The notes: generated by a model from the letters alone, not told the origin. DNA of 64,000 nt from Flavobacterium sp. JAD_PAG50586_2 (GCA_023213215.1 CP096136.1:1054001-1118000); one strand, 5' to 3'. Numbered from the stretch's first letter, positions 37,187 through 47,377 are shown. Program-made: numbers and translations.

Positions 37187-40075
37187 TTATTGTTTGATCA
37201 ATTTCATGGTTTTGGAACTGTTGTTGCTGTCAATAGCTTTTACAAGGTAAACTCCATTGCTCAGTTCGTTTACATCAAATTGGTAATTCTCCGAAGTTAT
37301 GTTATCAAAAGAACGCACCATTTGTCCGGTAATGGAGTACACATGAACTTTTGAAACCTGTGCATTTATTGTAAATGTTCCTGAAGTTGGATTTGGATAT
37401 AGATTCAACTCAGTCATTGGCGTAACATTGATTGTTCCCAAAGAGTTTTGCTGATTACCAAACACCCTGAATCCACCTGCTTCGATAGAAATATTCATAT
37501 TTGTATCAGTTACATTTACTGTAGAATTATCCATCAGATTGTACCAAGTTCCTAAATATGGGAATCCAGCACCTGTATTTAATGTATTATCTGAAAAGTT
37601 GGTTCTGACAAAAACATAGCTTAAAGTGGCACTTGGATTTGTGCTAGTCCAGATATCTAATCTTGGGCTTCCGGTAGCACCTAAATTCCATGCAAATTGA
37701 CCATTTTCAAAAACATCCTCTGTTTTCTTTAGATCGATCATTTTTGCCCAATTGTTATAGATATTTGCTCGTGCAGCATCACCCAACCAATTGTTTGTCC
37801 AATGAAGTTGTGGTTTGGTGTCTAATTTACAGTCAGGTCCGGAAAAAGAAACCACACCATTATTACAGGTCCATAAGGAAGCAGTGTTTCCCAATTCCCC
37901 AAAATGCCAAATCATCTTTGGACCCGGAACTAACAAATGTACGGCTCCCATTGCCGGGAATCTTTCCAAAATCTTAGCTAAATTTCCTTGTGTCTGTCCC
38001 GCTTCATTGAACGCTTTAAAACCTACCCTTTCTTCGTCATGGCTTTCGGCATAACCTATAAATCTGTTGGTTGTAGCATCAGCAACTCCGTTAAGATCTG
38101 CATAATTACCTTTCAGTAAGTTAGCGTAAGGATCGGTCATTTTTCTCCATTGCATGATTCCTTTTGTATCTCCGGAACGAAGGTAATTTGCCCATTCTGC
38201 TTCTTCAGCAGCTGACCCACCGTTACCTAAATGTTCAAAAATCACTAAAAAGTTAGGATCATACGACCATTGAATGTCTGCGTATTGTTTCAATTTCCCA
38301 ACTCTGTCTGCCAAATAGCTGTTCGTACAAGTTTCATCTCCACTGCTGCAGCTGTTGGTAAATCCTTTTGTTAAATCCCAACGGAAACCGTCAATTTTAT
38401 AATCCTGTATCCAGGTTCTGATTGTTTCGGTTACGTATGGAGTGATTACATCTCCTCCTGGACCTGCAGTTCTGAAATGATTAATATCACTTCCCACGCT
38501 ATAGGAATGTTTTGCTTCCTGATTGATATATGGATTTTCTGTTGATGTCCTAAAACCAGTACCATTTGCCCAACCATCATTATCAGTATCCAGCATCCAC
38601 ATTCTTTCCAATGCCGAACGTCCGAAAACGTGGTTTAATGCAATATCAAGAATTACAGCTATTCCATTTTGATGGCACACATCGATAAACTCTTTCAATT
38701 TAGCAGGTGGACCATATCGCTTGTCTGCCGCCATGTGATAAACGGTGTTATACCCCCAACTCATGTTACCTTCGAATTCCATAACCGGCATCAATTGGAT
38801 GGCATTGATTTTTAGATTTTTGAAATAATCGATTTTGTCAATCATATCCTGATACGTTCTATTGGCGTCAAAATCACGAACTAAAACTTCATAAATAGCC
38901 AAATCTTTTTTCTTAGGCTTAACAAAGTTAGTGGTTGCTGCACTCCATGTGTAATTCCACCAAGCAGTTGGTCCTGTTTGTAAAACGGAAACCTCACGTT
39001 GCTGACCAGGAGCTATAGTATTATAATCTGGTAATCCTGGATATGCGCCTAAAGTAATAATTTCGGGATCATCAAACGGTGATAAAACTAATTTTGAATA
39101 AGGGTCAGCGGTTTTTACAATAGCTGGTGAACCTGCCGGTACATTTACCACATCACAAACCCAATATTGGTATGCATACATTTGACCTGGTGTTAATCCT
39201 GTTAATTCCAGCCAGTATTTAGTAGAGCCTGCTGCTGTATCTTTTTTCATAGCATACCCCACACCAGGTTGCCAGTTATTAAAACTTCCTGCCACATAAA
39301 CAAAGCTTTTTGTTGGAGCATTGAGAACCAATGTTGCTTTAGTCGGATCGGAAGGGTTGTAATTAATACCGTCTTTTAAACCTGCCGGCATTGCCAGTGA
39401 ATTTGAACCTGGATTTATAACAACAGAGAACTTTGCCGTAAAGGTTGTTGTTCCCTGTGTAATTCGTAATTCGTAATTCTTATTTATCGTTACATTGGTG
39501 TCCGTGTAAGAATACGATGCTGTAGTTGTTGTGTTAATAGTCGTTCCGTTTGCTAAAAGATTGTAAGTAGCACTTCCATTGGTATTATTTGCTGTTACCG
39601 ACACGTTAGTTCCGCTGGTAATGATATTACTGCTGTTAGCTAAAGGTGCCGTTAAAGTATATTGGAAAGCTCCAACCGGAATAAATGCATCGGCTGTTTG
39701 TTGTGAAGCATCGGCACTTCTGAAAATAATACAAATCTGTGTAATGGAATTTGTATTGGCCACTCCGAAATAAGTAAACAAATCCGGTGTGATGGCTAAG
39801 CTGTAGGTATTAGCCGTAACCTGGGTCATTTGTGGTTGTGCATTATTTCCCCATATAGCACTTCCTTTAATATTCTGCCATTGAACTCCATTAACCGTTA
39901 CGCCAACATAGGCATAAATTGTTCCCGAATAGGAAGCAAGCGGAGTTCCGGTTTTGTTAAATGTAATAGTAGCAGGCTGATCTGCGAGAACAGTAGTTGG
40001 GGAGGTTGTTATCTGTCCGAAGGACAAACAAGAACACATCATCAGGAATGCTAATATTAAATAGTTCTTTTTCAT
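37187..40075 (-). CDS. Extracellular GH13 alpha-amylase with T9SS type A sorting domain
   Basis: A 962-residue secreted amylase: signal peptide (MKKNYLILAFLMMCSCLSFGQ), about 200 residues of Ig-like domains, a starch-binding or E-set domain (SFVYVAGSFNNWQPG), the GH13 barrel and a C-terminal T9SS sorting tail (LNLYPNPTSGTFTINAQ...GVYLVKAI..MKLIKQ). GH13 regions: AVILDIALNHVFG (I), IDGFRWDLTKGF with the nucleophile Asp (II), FLVIFEHLG with the acid Glu (III), and YAESHDEERVGF (IV). It lies behind susC-susD-susE on the same strand, separated by a hairpin. It takes the place of the SusG lipoprotein of Bacteroides, with export by T9SS. Confidence 0.95.
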   Translation of the reverse strand: MKKNYLILAFLMMCSCLSFGQITTSPTTVLADQPATITFNKTGTPLASYSGTIYAYVGVTVNGVQWQNIKGSAIWGNNAQPQMTQVTANTYSLAITPDLFTYFGVANTNSITQICIIFRSADASQQTADAFIPVGAFQYTLTAPLANSSNIITSGTNVSVTANNTNGSATYNLLANGTTINTTTTASYSYTDTNVTINKNYELRITQGTTTFTAKFSVVINPGSNSLAMPAGLKDGINYNPSDPTKATLVLNAPTKSFVYVAGSFNNWQPGVGYAMKKDTAAGSTKYWLELTGLTPGQMYAYQYWVCDVVNVPAGSPAIVKTADPYSKLVLSPFDDPEIITLGAYPGLPDYNTIAPGQQREVSVLQTGPTAWWNYTWSAATTNFVKPKKKDLAIYEVLVRDFDANRTYQDMIDKIDYFKNLKINAIQLMPVMEFEGNMSWGYNTVYHMAADKRYGPPAKLKEFIDVCHQNGIAVILDIALNHVFGRSALERMWMLDTDNDGWANGTGFRTSTENPYINQEAKHSYSVGSDINHFRTAGPGGDVITPYVTETIRTWIQDYKIDGFRWDLTKGFTNSCSSGDETCTNSYLADRVGKLKQYADIQWSYDPNFLVIFEHLGNGGSAAEEAEWANYLRSGDTKGIMQWRKMTDPYANLLKGNYADLNGVADATTNRFIGYAESHDEERVGFKAFNEAGQTQGNLAKILERFPAMGAVHLLVPGPKMIWHFGELGNTASLWTCNNGVVSFSGPDCKLDTKPQLHWTNNWLGDAARANIYNNWAKMIDLKKTEDVFENGQFAWNLGATGSPRLDIWTSTNPSATLSYVFVRTNFSDNTLNTGAGFPYLGTWYNLMDNSTVNVTDTNMNISIEAGGFRVFGNQQNSLGTINVTPMTELNLYPNPTSGTFTINAQVSKVHVYSITGQMVRSFDNITSENYQFDVNELSNGVYLVKAIDSNNSSKTMKLIKQ

Positions 40076-40090
40076 AACTTAAAAGATATA

Positions 40091-40122
40091 AAATGGACTG
40101 AGAAAAATTCTCAGTCCATTAT
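40091..40122. terminator. Intercistronic hairpin between susE and amylase genes
   Basis: A 13-bp stem AATGGACTGAGAA / TTCTCAGTCCATT with a 4-nt AAAA-type loop, flanked by AT-rich sequence on both sides. It may stop most transcription from the susCDE operon or protect mRNA ends, so that the amylase level differs from that of the importers. Confidence 0.72.
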
Positions 40123-40144
40123 TAAATTAATTGTTTTTAATAAT

Positions 40145-41263
40145 TTAGTCTACTGAAATAACCTTAGTTATAGAGTTGATTGTAAATGTTCTAAGACCAG
40201 TTGGGCCAGTATATCTTATGTTACTGTCACCGTCAAGTGCATTAGTCAATTCAGAGTCGATTGTATAACCGTTTCCTTGATAGTATGGATAGTTTCTGCT
40301 TCCTAAATCCCAGCTGTCTCCACCATTGTTTCCTAAAAATATTCTGAATGCTTCACCACTCGTCATTACCATTTTAGCTTCATAGATACCATCTGCAATC
40401 AATCCGAATTCAGTTTCGTTATCACCAGACCATGACCATCCTCCAGGAGTAGCAGCACCAACTAACCAGTCAGAATCATCTGCTGTTCCTTTGAAGGCAG
40501 TAATTGTTTCCTTGTTTTCATCTATTTTGAAACGGTAAGTCCCAGGTGTTCCTATAAATCGGAAGTTTTGATCTCCATCTAAAGCGTTTTCAAAGTTACC
40601 ACTGATTGTATAACCCTCAGTAACATAGTATGGAAAGTTTCTTCCTGTAGACCAGTCTCCTGAAGTAGTGAAAATTCTAAAGGCATCATTAGCAAAAGTT
40701 ACCGTAGCTGACAAAACATTATCATCACAGATTAAGCTTAGAGGAGAATCCCAATTCCAACCTGCTGAAGGGATACCTGCTCCAACTGCATACTGTCCTA
40801 AACAACCATAAGCCGTAACTAAGTAAGTTATTGTGTCTGAATAAACTGGCTGAGAACCTGTTGTTCCTGTTGTAGCCTTGATTCTGATATCCACCGGACT
40901 TTGTGCGAACGGAGTTCCACCTGCAATCAATACTGCTAAGTTTAAAGCATCTGATTGAACGGATGCAAAAGTACTAGTAGTAGAAGTTAAATCCTGTGCA
41001 TCTGAGAAATCCGAACCGTTTGGTGCTAACTGAACAGTATATGTAACCTCCGTTGGAGTTGTATAATCCATATCTTCCCACGTTAAGGCAATACCAGGAT
41101 TATTAGGGGTAGCTTCATTTAACACTATAGCCTCACCTGTTAAGGGAGTTATAATTTTAAATTCCCCTACAGGCTCAGAAAACATTAAATTATCGTCATC
41201 AGTACATGAGGCAATCCCCATAAATGCAATTAATGCTAAAACTATTTTATATCTATTTTTCAT
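40145..41263 (-). CDS. SusE/SusF-type outer-membrane starch-binding lipoprotein
   Basis: A 372-residue surface lipoprotein. The signal ends in a lipobox (GIASC) followed by acidic residues TDDDN, a sign of surface export in Bacteroidota. After a SusE-type N-terminal domain (ITPLTGEAIVLNEATPNNPGIALTWED) there are two tandem starch-binding modules of about 100 residues, each with AFRIF...NFPYY / NYPYY...NALDGDxNxR. The repeats share the Trp and Tyr residues expected to stack on sugar rings. Third in the susC-susD-susE operon, 19 bp after susD; it would hold starch at the surface. Confidence 0.92.
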   Translation of the reverse strand: MKNRYKIVLALIAFMGIASCTDDDNLMFSEPVGEFKIITPLTGEAIVLNEATPNNPGIALTWEDMDYTTPTEVTYTVQLAPNGSDFSDAQDLTSTTSTFASVQSDALNLAVLIAGGTPFAQSPVDIRIKATTGTTGSQPVYSDTITYLVTAYGCLGQYAVGAGIPSAGWNWDSPLSLICDDNVLSATVTFANDAFRIFTTSGDWSTGRNFPYYVTEGYTISGNFENALDGDQNFRFIGTPGTYRFKIDENKETITAFKGTADDSDWLVGAATPGGWSWSGDNETEFGLIADGIYEAKMVMTSGEAFRIFLGNNGGDSWDLGSRNYPYYQGNGYTIDSELTNALDGDSNIRYTGPTGLRTFTINSITKVISVD

Positions 41264-41282
41264 CTTTTATGTTTTTATATTA

Positions 41283-42905
41283 TTAATATCCTGTATTTTG
41301 AGTTAGGTTGGGATTAGACGCTAAAGATTGCTCCGGTATAGGGAATAATTTCAGATTGTTTGAAATAGCGATTCCGTTAGCTCCGTTTCCTTTCCATGCC
41401 CAATTGTAGCTACCTCCGGTATATTTACCGAAACGAATTAAGTCTTGTCTCCTATGAGCTTCCCAGTGTAGTTCCCTTGCTCTTTCGTCAATAAGAAAGT
41501 CTAAAGTAACGTCACCTGTAGTTACATTAGCAAAATTACCGTCATTAGCTCTTTCCCTTAAAGAGTTGATATAGGTTAATGATTGAGATGAAGCATTAGC
41601 AGTACTGCTGCCATTTGTTGCGCCATCATTTCTCATTTGTGCTTCTGCATACATTAGATAAACATCTCCAAGCCTGAACAATGGAAAGTCTGTGTTAACG
41701 AATGTAGAATTCTGACCTGGTATTCCAGTTGAACTAATGTTTGAAAACTTACCCAAAATATATCCTTGGTTTCTGTCCAGAACGTCGGTGATGTCTAAGC
41801 TTCTTGGCCCGCCACCCATTACTGTCTTCCTGGCGTCAAAATCAAAGGCAACTCCGTCGAATTTCTGAACAAACTGCTTTCTTAAACGCAAAGCACCTCC
41901 CCAAGCGCCAGCACCAACTCCAAAAGAAACTCCGTTAGATTCTAATGAACCTACTTGACCGTTAACCATTACTGTTGTTGCTCCATAACTTTGAGTTACC
42001 TGGCCATCCGACTGTATCGCGAAAATCATTTCTTCTGATGTATTGTTATCAGCTTTGAAGTTATCAAGATAGTTAGGCTTTAATGCAAACCCGCCATTGA
42101 TAATTTCAGTACATTGGGCCATACATTCGGCATATTTGTTTGTACCCAAGTATACCTCAGCATTTAAGTAGATTTTTGCTAATACCATTCTGGCAAAAGA
42201 CTGATCAAGCCTACCTGACTCATTTGTTCTTGGCGCTTTTAGGTTAGGCAAGATTGTAGTCAGTTCGCTTTCAATAAAAGTGAACAATTGTTGTCTGTCG
42301 TACTGTGGTCCTGCAAAATTAATAGGATCAGCTTCTGTAACGAAAGGTGCCTTTCCATAAAGATCCATAAGAACGTAATAAGCATAAGCCCTTAAAGCCC
42401 TTACTTCGCCTCTATATGTTTCAATCTCAGCTAATAAAGTAGCATCTGTAATCCCTCTTCCGCTTAGTTTCTGTGGAGTTGTCTGACGCAAATACTCATT
42501 AGCGAAAGCTACTTCTCCCATAGTCCTACTGAACATACCTAAAATAATAGGATTATCTGCACCCCAAATATTTCTTTGTAATTCTTTTGTCCCAGGGTCA
42601 TTTTCATAACTCCAAAGTACTTCATCTGTGGTCAAATTTTGCATATACCATAAACATCTGGTAAACTGGCTGGTACCTGCGTCAATCCCTTCAAGGAATG
42701 AAGAGCCGGCATCACCATAACCTGTCACTGCCAAATTACCATACACTCCAGCCAAACCTATTTTATAAGCATTAGGTTGAGCAAAAAAGTCTTCTGACAA
42801 AAATACATCGTCATCCTGTGGCACTACATCCAGGTCATTTGTACATGAATTAAGCACAAAAAACAAACCCAATAGGTAGATTGCGTTAATTTTTAATTTT
42901 TTCAT
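41283..42905 (-). CDS. susD: SusD/RagB-family nutrient-binding outer-membrane lipoprotein
   Basis: A 540-residue lipoprotein: signal with lipobox (VLNSC) and acidic TNDLD start, N-terminal SusD-like helices with tetratricopeptide-like pairs, and the RagB/SusD C-terminal domain (FPLFRLGDVYLMYAEAQMR, INSLRERA, DFLIDERARELHWEAHRRQDLIRFGKY), which is the strongest family signature. SusD forms the lid of the SusC barrel and binds malto-oligosaccharide. 9 bp from susC and 19 bp from susE on the same strand. Confidence 0.95.
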   Translation of the reverse strand: MKKLKINAIYLLGLFFVLNSCTNDLDVVPQDDDVFLSEDFFAQPNAYKIGLAGVYGNLAVTGYGDAGSSFLEGIDAGTSQFTRCLWYMQNLTTDEVLWSYENDPGTKELQRNIWGADNPIILGMFSRTMGEVAFANEYLRQTTPQKLSGRGITDATLLAEIETYRGEVRALRAYAYYVLMDLYGKAPFVTEADPINFAGPQYDRQQLFTFIESELTTILPNLKAPRTNESGRLDQSFARMVLAKIYLNAEVYLGTNKYAECMAQCTEIINGGFALKPNYLDNFKADNNTSEEMIFAIQSDGQVTQSYGATTVMVNGQVGSLESNGVSFGVGAGAWGGALRLRKQFVQKFDGVAFDFDARKTVMGGGPRSLDITDVLDRNQGYILGKFSNISSTGIPGQNSTFVNTDFPLFRLGDVYLMYAEAQMRNDGATNGSSTANASSQSLTYINSLRERANDGNFANVTTGDVTLDFLIDERARELHWEAHRRQDLIRFGKYTGGSYNWAWKGNGANGIAISNNLKLFPIPEQSLASNPNLTQNTGY

Positions 42906-42914
42906 AGTTTTTTT

Positions 42915-45886
42915 TTAAAATTTCACATTTGCACCAAACTGAATGGTACGTTGTCTTGGATAAATGGTTTGATCTCTACCATCATTATTTATTTCCGGAT
43001 CAAGTCCTGAATACTCAGTAATTGTGAAAACATTTTGAATGCCGGTATATAGTCTTACAGAAGCTTTACCTTCTAACCATTTAGGGAAAGTATACCCTAA
43101 TGTTATGTTGTCCATTTTTAAATAAGAACCGTTCTCAATATAAATGTCTGACAATACAACATCAGATGTTGTATTGAAGTCAGTATTTAGAACAGAAGTT
43201 GGTAGGTTTGCCAACAGCGCATCAGGTTGTCTTGCATCATATTGCGCTCTTCCAGCATTTACTGCATTATAAATATGACTTCCGATATTTGCCCTCAAAT
43301 TGAATGACAAATCAAGATTTTTGTAATTAAGGTTAGATGCAAATCCTAAAATTACTTTTGGATCTGGGTTTTTATAGATGTATCTATCATCGCCATTGAT
43401 AATTCCATCCCCGTTTGTATCAGCATAAGCACCTTCAATAGGGTTTCCGGCGTTATCATACAATTGTTTGTAAACGTAAAACGAGTTTGGTGCAAATCCC
43501 TCTCTGTGAATTTGTGCTGTTCCTCCAGTTCCTACTCCTGTACCCCCTAATTGGATGTCCGCACCGAAAGCCAATTCATCTATCCTTCTCTTGAATGACG
43601 TAGCGTTCAAATTGATGTTCCAATTAAAATTGTCGGTTTTAACAGCTAACCAGTTGGCAGATGCTTCAAGTCCTTTTGTTGAAAAGGCCCCAATATTTTG
43701 ATACCCTCTGTTTGAAAAATTTCCACCATCCGGCACTGCCACCTTAGCAATCAAATCTTCCGTCTTTTTATAGAATGCATCAAATGATAAATTAAGCCTG
43801 TCATATAATCCAACATCCAATCCAACGTTGTATGTTGTAGTTTCTTCCCATTTCAAATCGGGGTTGTATGGTTTAGACCCTCCTATTGGGAATACAACAG
43901 GACCAAAGGTGTACTGGCTTGTACCACTACCCGTAGCATATTGCTGTATGTAATAATTCCTTGCCTCAACATCATCTATTTCCTGTTGTCCGGTTATACC
44001 ATATCCCAAACGAAGTTTCAAATCCGTAATTGATTTAGTGTTTTTGAACATTGCTTCTTTTAATTTCCATGCAAAAGCAGCTGACGGGAAGTTACCCCAA
44101 CGGTTATTTGTTGGGAATCTTGAAGAACCGTCTCTTCTGTATGTCAATGTCAACAAATAAGTATCGTCATAACCGAATTTTGCCCTTCCGATATAACCTA
44201 TAAGTACATTGTCTGTGTCGGTTACTGTGTCAGCATTAGCAGGATCATAGAAAGGACTTACGATATTTGTAGAAAAAGAGTTTTCACTTTGACGGATTTG
44301 GTAAGAATAACCAACCTGTGCTTCTACGTCTAATTTTCCAAACACTTTATTATACACTAAATAAGAATCAAATAATTTGTTTCTTCTGGTACTTTCCTCG
44401 TATTCATTTTTCCCATAAGGAACATTATTATTACTTGGCGCGCTTGCTGCATCAGCTCCCATTTTTTTAGTTCTTTGCCCGTTAGCTTCATCAAATCCTA
44501 AGTTAACAACTGCTCTAAGTGCCGGGAAGAAGTGTAGTTTATAGTCTAGCTCGACATTACCAAAGACTCTGTCATTGATTCCTCGGTCCTGCGTTTGCAA
44601 TAATTGCGCAACCGGGTTTCTTGTCCCTAACTGTAATGAGCCATCCGGATTGTAGTATTCAAAAAATCCTTCATAAGGAGAAGCTGCGTCATAAACCGGC
44701 TGTGTAGGATTGAAGCTTAATGCAGCATTTTCAACTGCATCAGCAAACCTGTTTCTTTCATTAGCATACGTAGCGTTTAATCTGATTTTAAGATGGTCCT
44801 TAAAGAAACTTGGATTTAAGGTCGTTGAAATAGTGTTCCTTACAAATGAGTTCGTTAATCTCAATCCTTCCTGATAGGTGTTACCGAAAGACAAACGTGC
44901 CGGAATAGCTCCGAACAGGTTACCTCTTATTGATAGGTTATTGTCAACGTAATCAGTCCTTCTGTAAATCGCATCCTGCCAGTCGGTATTGGCTGTCCCT
45001 AACAATGCCACTTGTGTGGGCGTACCAATTCCTGGCGTCAGCTGATTTCCTTGGTCGTCAAAAGTACCAGCAATCAAATCACGGTAGGCCTGACCACTAA
45101 ACATATCTATCGTGTCTATATATTTACCAGATCCATATTGGAAGTTATAGTCAACAGCCAAAGTCTTTCCTCCTTTTTTGTGGTAATGATGATTACACCG
45201 TTGGACGCTCTTGAACCATAAATTGCAGAAGCAGAAGCATCTTTTAAAACAGTAAAACTTTCAATGTCATTAGGGTTTAATGAAGCCAAAAAGGAGGTCG
45301 AACCCGTACCCGTTTTTGAATCCAAAGGCAATCCATCAATTACGATTAACGGATCGTTGGACGCAAATAACGAAGAACCTCCCCTAATCCTGATTTGTGT
45401 GCCAGAACCAGGAGCTCCACCACCTGCATTGATAGTCAGACCAGCAACTCTTCCATTCAAAAGGTCTTCCGCGGTCACGTTAGAACCTTTATTGAATTCT
45501 TTTGAAGAAACAGTTGTGACAGCACCTGTAACATCCTTCTTCTTTACTGTTCCATAACCTACCTGCACCACTACTTCCTGTAGTTGATTGGCGCTTTCGT
45601 TAAGGCTGATGGATACTGATTTTTGACCGGAAAAGTTAACAGTCTGGTTTTCATAGCCAATAAAAGAGAAGACTACTTTGTCTCCATTTTTTAGTCCGGC
45701 TAACTGGAATTTTCCATCAAAATCGGTTGTAGTACCATTGCTGGCACCCTGAACGGTTACATTTACTCCGGGAAGCGGTTGATTTGATGTGCCATCAACT
45801 ACAACACCGCTCAAACTGTTCTGTGCCAGAACACTAAGAGGCAGCAATAGAAATAAAAATAACAACTTTTTGTAAATTGTTTTCAT
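42915..45886 (-). CDS. susC: SusC/RagA-family TonB-dependent transporter (frameshifted)
   Basis: TonB-dependent outer-membrane importer, 990 residues when repaired. Order: signal peptide (MKTIYKKLLFLFLLLPLSVLAQ), CarboxypepD-like domain (LSGVVVDGTSNQPLPGVNVTV), TonB-box region (LQEVVVQVGYGTVKKKDVTGAV), plug (DPLIVIDGLPL, SAIYGSRASNGVIIITTKK), then the 22-strand barrel ending LRQRTIQFGANVKF-like. The break is in the A6 run complementary to 45174-45179; a seventh A gives ITTKKGGKTLAVDYNFQYGSG. It leads the sus operon and faces the lacI gene across a 223-bp control region with a perfect palindrome. Confidence 0.93.
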
Positions 45887-45916
45887 ACATTTTGTTTAGG
45901 TTAAAAAAAATTTTGT

Positions 45917-45937
45917 GCTTATACTTTTGACTTCGAA
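45917..45937. repeat. Shared 20/21-mer, copy 1 (susC control region)
   Basis: GCTTATACTTTTGACTTCGAA here matches 47358-47377 with one extra G only. Both lie upstream of maltodextrin genes. The shared core TTCGAA is palindromic. Role unknown: a regulatory site or part of a promoter is possible. Confidence 0.5.
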
Positions 45938-45993
45938 TGTTAAATTTATGTAAAAATTAGGATATACCTAATAAACATTGGTTAAATGTCTTC

Positions 45994-46007
45994 CGAAAAC
46001 GTTTTCG
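45994..46007. promoter_or_regulatory. Probable LacI-family operator
   Basis: CGAAAACGTTTTCG is a perfect 14-bp palindrome with the central CG of LacI/PurR-type operators. It lies between divergent susC (start codon 108 bp away) and lacI (103 bp), upstream of the lacI promoter. Confidence 0.72.
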
Positions 46008-46049
46008 TGTTGAAAAGTTTTTACTTTTTATAATTTATTAACGCTAAAA

Positions 46050-46080
46050 TTGATGGAATAAAAAATATCCGCTACCTTTA
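46050..46080 (+). promoter_or_regulatory. Promoter of the LacI-type regulator gene
   Basis: TTG at 46050-46052 and TACCTTTA at 46073-46080 are 20 nt apart, close to the consensus; the start codon is 30 nt downstream. Confidence 0.5.
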
Positions 46081-46109
46081 TTCAGAAATCAGTATTTATC
46101 AATTTAACA

Positions 46110-47138
46110 ATGATGAGAAAAAAAGTTACTTTAAAACAAATTGCCAAAGAGCTAGATGTATCAATATCTACCGTTTCCAAATCATTGAAAAACAGCCTCG
46201 AAATAAGCGAAGACACACGACAAAAAGTACAGGCGTTTGCCAAACTTTACAACTACAAACCCAACAATATTGCCCTAAGCCTGAAAAACAAAAAGACTAA
46301 GACAATTTGTATTATTATTCCTGAAATTATACATCATTTTTTTGCCACTGTAATTAGCGGGGTTGAAAATGTAGCCAATGAAAACGGATATAATGTATTG
46401 GTCTGCCTGTCGGACGAATCGTTTGACAAGGAAGTAATCAATATGGAAATGCTGGCCAACGGAAGTATTGATGGTTTTATCATGTCGCTTTCAAAGGAAA
46501 CTCAGCAGAAAAAGGACTTCCATCACATTGTAGAGGTAATCAACCAAGGGATGCCGGTGGTTATGTTTGACCGCGTTACCAATGACATTTTGTGCGATAA
46601 GGTTATTATCGATGACAACCTGGCTGCCTTTTCTGCCACTCAGTTCCTTATCGACAAAGGCTTCAAGAAGATTGCCCTAATCACAACCGTTGACTACGTA
46701 AGCGTTGGAAAACTGCGAACCGAAGGTTATATCAAAGCCTTAAAATCAAATGACCTGAAAGTAGACGAAAACCTTATATTGAAAATTGAGGACACCGAGA
46801 ACTTTGAGGAAGCCATAGAAAATTTACTGATCAACAATAAACTCGAAGCCATTTTTGCGGTAAATGAATTGTTTGCGGTAACTGCAATTAAGTTAGCCCG
46901 CAAACACAATATTAAGGTTCCCGAAGAGCTCTCAATAATCGGCTTTACGGATGGAATTATTTCTAAATACTCTACACCAAGCATCTCTACCGTCAGCCAG
47001 AATGGGATAAAAATGGGTGGTAAAGCTGCCAAAATGCTGATCGAAAGATTGGAATCAGAAGAAGAGGAACAACAAGACGAACAATACAGCACAGAAGTTA
47101 TCGAAACCGAATTGGTAGAAAGAGAATCGACGATTTAA
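46110..47138 (+). CDS. LacI-family transcriptional regulator of the maltodextrin locus
   Basis: A 342-residue regulator: N-terminal helix-turn-helix (VTLKQIAKELDVSISTVSKSLKNSLEIS, about residues 5-33) and hinge helix, then a periplasmic-binding-protein-like sensor (residues 60-330: KTICIIIPEIIHHFFATVISGVENVA... VVMFDRV... IGFTDGIISKYSTPSISTV). It lies between the sus operon and the maltose genes, so it is expected to sense maltose or a derivative and act at the CGAAAACGTTTTCG-type sites. In Bacteroides the sus genes use SusR instead, so a LacI regulator is the Flavobacteriaceae arrangement. Two consecutive ATGs (46110, 46113) are possible starts. The C-terminus is unusually acidic (ESEEEEQQDEQ). 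Confidence 0.92.
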   Translation: MMRKKVTLKQIAKELDVSISTVSKSLKNSLEISEDTRQKVQAFAKLYNYKPNNIALSLKNKKTKTICIIIPEIIHHFFATVISGVENVANENGYNVLVCLSDESFDKEVINMEMLANGSIDGFIMSLSKETQQKKDFHHIVEVINQGMPVVMFDRVTNDILCDKVIIDDNLAAFSATQFLIDKGFKKIALITTVDYVSVGKLRTEGYIKALKSNDLKVDENLILKIEDTENFEEAIENLLINNKLEAIFAVNELFAVTAIKLARKHNIKVPEELSIIGFTDGIISKYSTPSISTVSQNGIKMGGKAAKMLIERLESEEEEQQDEQYSTEVIETELVERESTI

Positions 47139-47167
47139 AACATAATATTGATTATAAAAAGTTGATG

Positions 47168-47200
47168 CGTCCTATTAACGTCCTATTAACGCCCTATATA
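47168..47200. repeat. Three 11-bp direct repeats before the MFS gene
   Basis: CGTCCTATTAA at 47168-47178 and 47179-47189 are identical and followed by CGCCCTATATA (47190-47200). The gap 47139-47437 also holds the candidate operator at 47267 and the 20-mer at 47358; no ORF. Confidence 0.6.
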
Positions 47201-47266
47201 AGTGCAACAAACCTGCAATAAGCTTACACGTTACATTACATTGGAGTAGTAGCCCATTTTATCAAC

Positions 47267-47280
47267 AAAAAACGTTTGCG
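47267..47280. promoter_or_regulatory. Second, weaker LacI-type operator candidate
   Basis: AAAAAACGTTTGCG matches the perfect palindrome at 45994 in 11 of 14 positions. It lies about 55 bp before a TATCTTTA box (47336-47343) and 158 bp before the transporter start codon. Confidence 0.45.
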
Positions 47281-47357
47281 TAAAACTCCGTTGTTAATTT
47301 TTTTAAGCAAAACGAACTCAACTTAAATTCTTTATTATCTTTACCACAATTATCAAA

Positions 47358-47377
47358 GCTTATACTTTTACTTCGAA
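47358..47377. repeat. Shared 20/21-mer, copy 2 (MFS control region)
   Basis: GCTTATACTTTTACTTCGAA, identical to 45917-45937 apart from one missing G. 60 bp before the MFS start codon. Confidence 0.5.
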
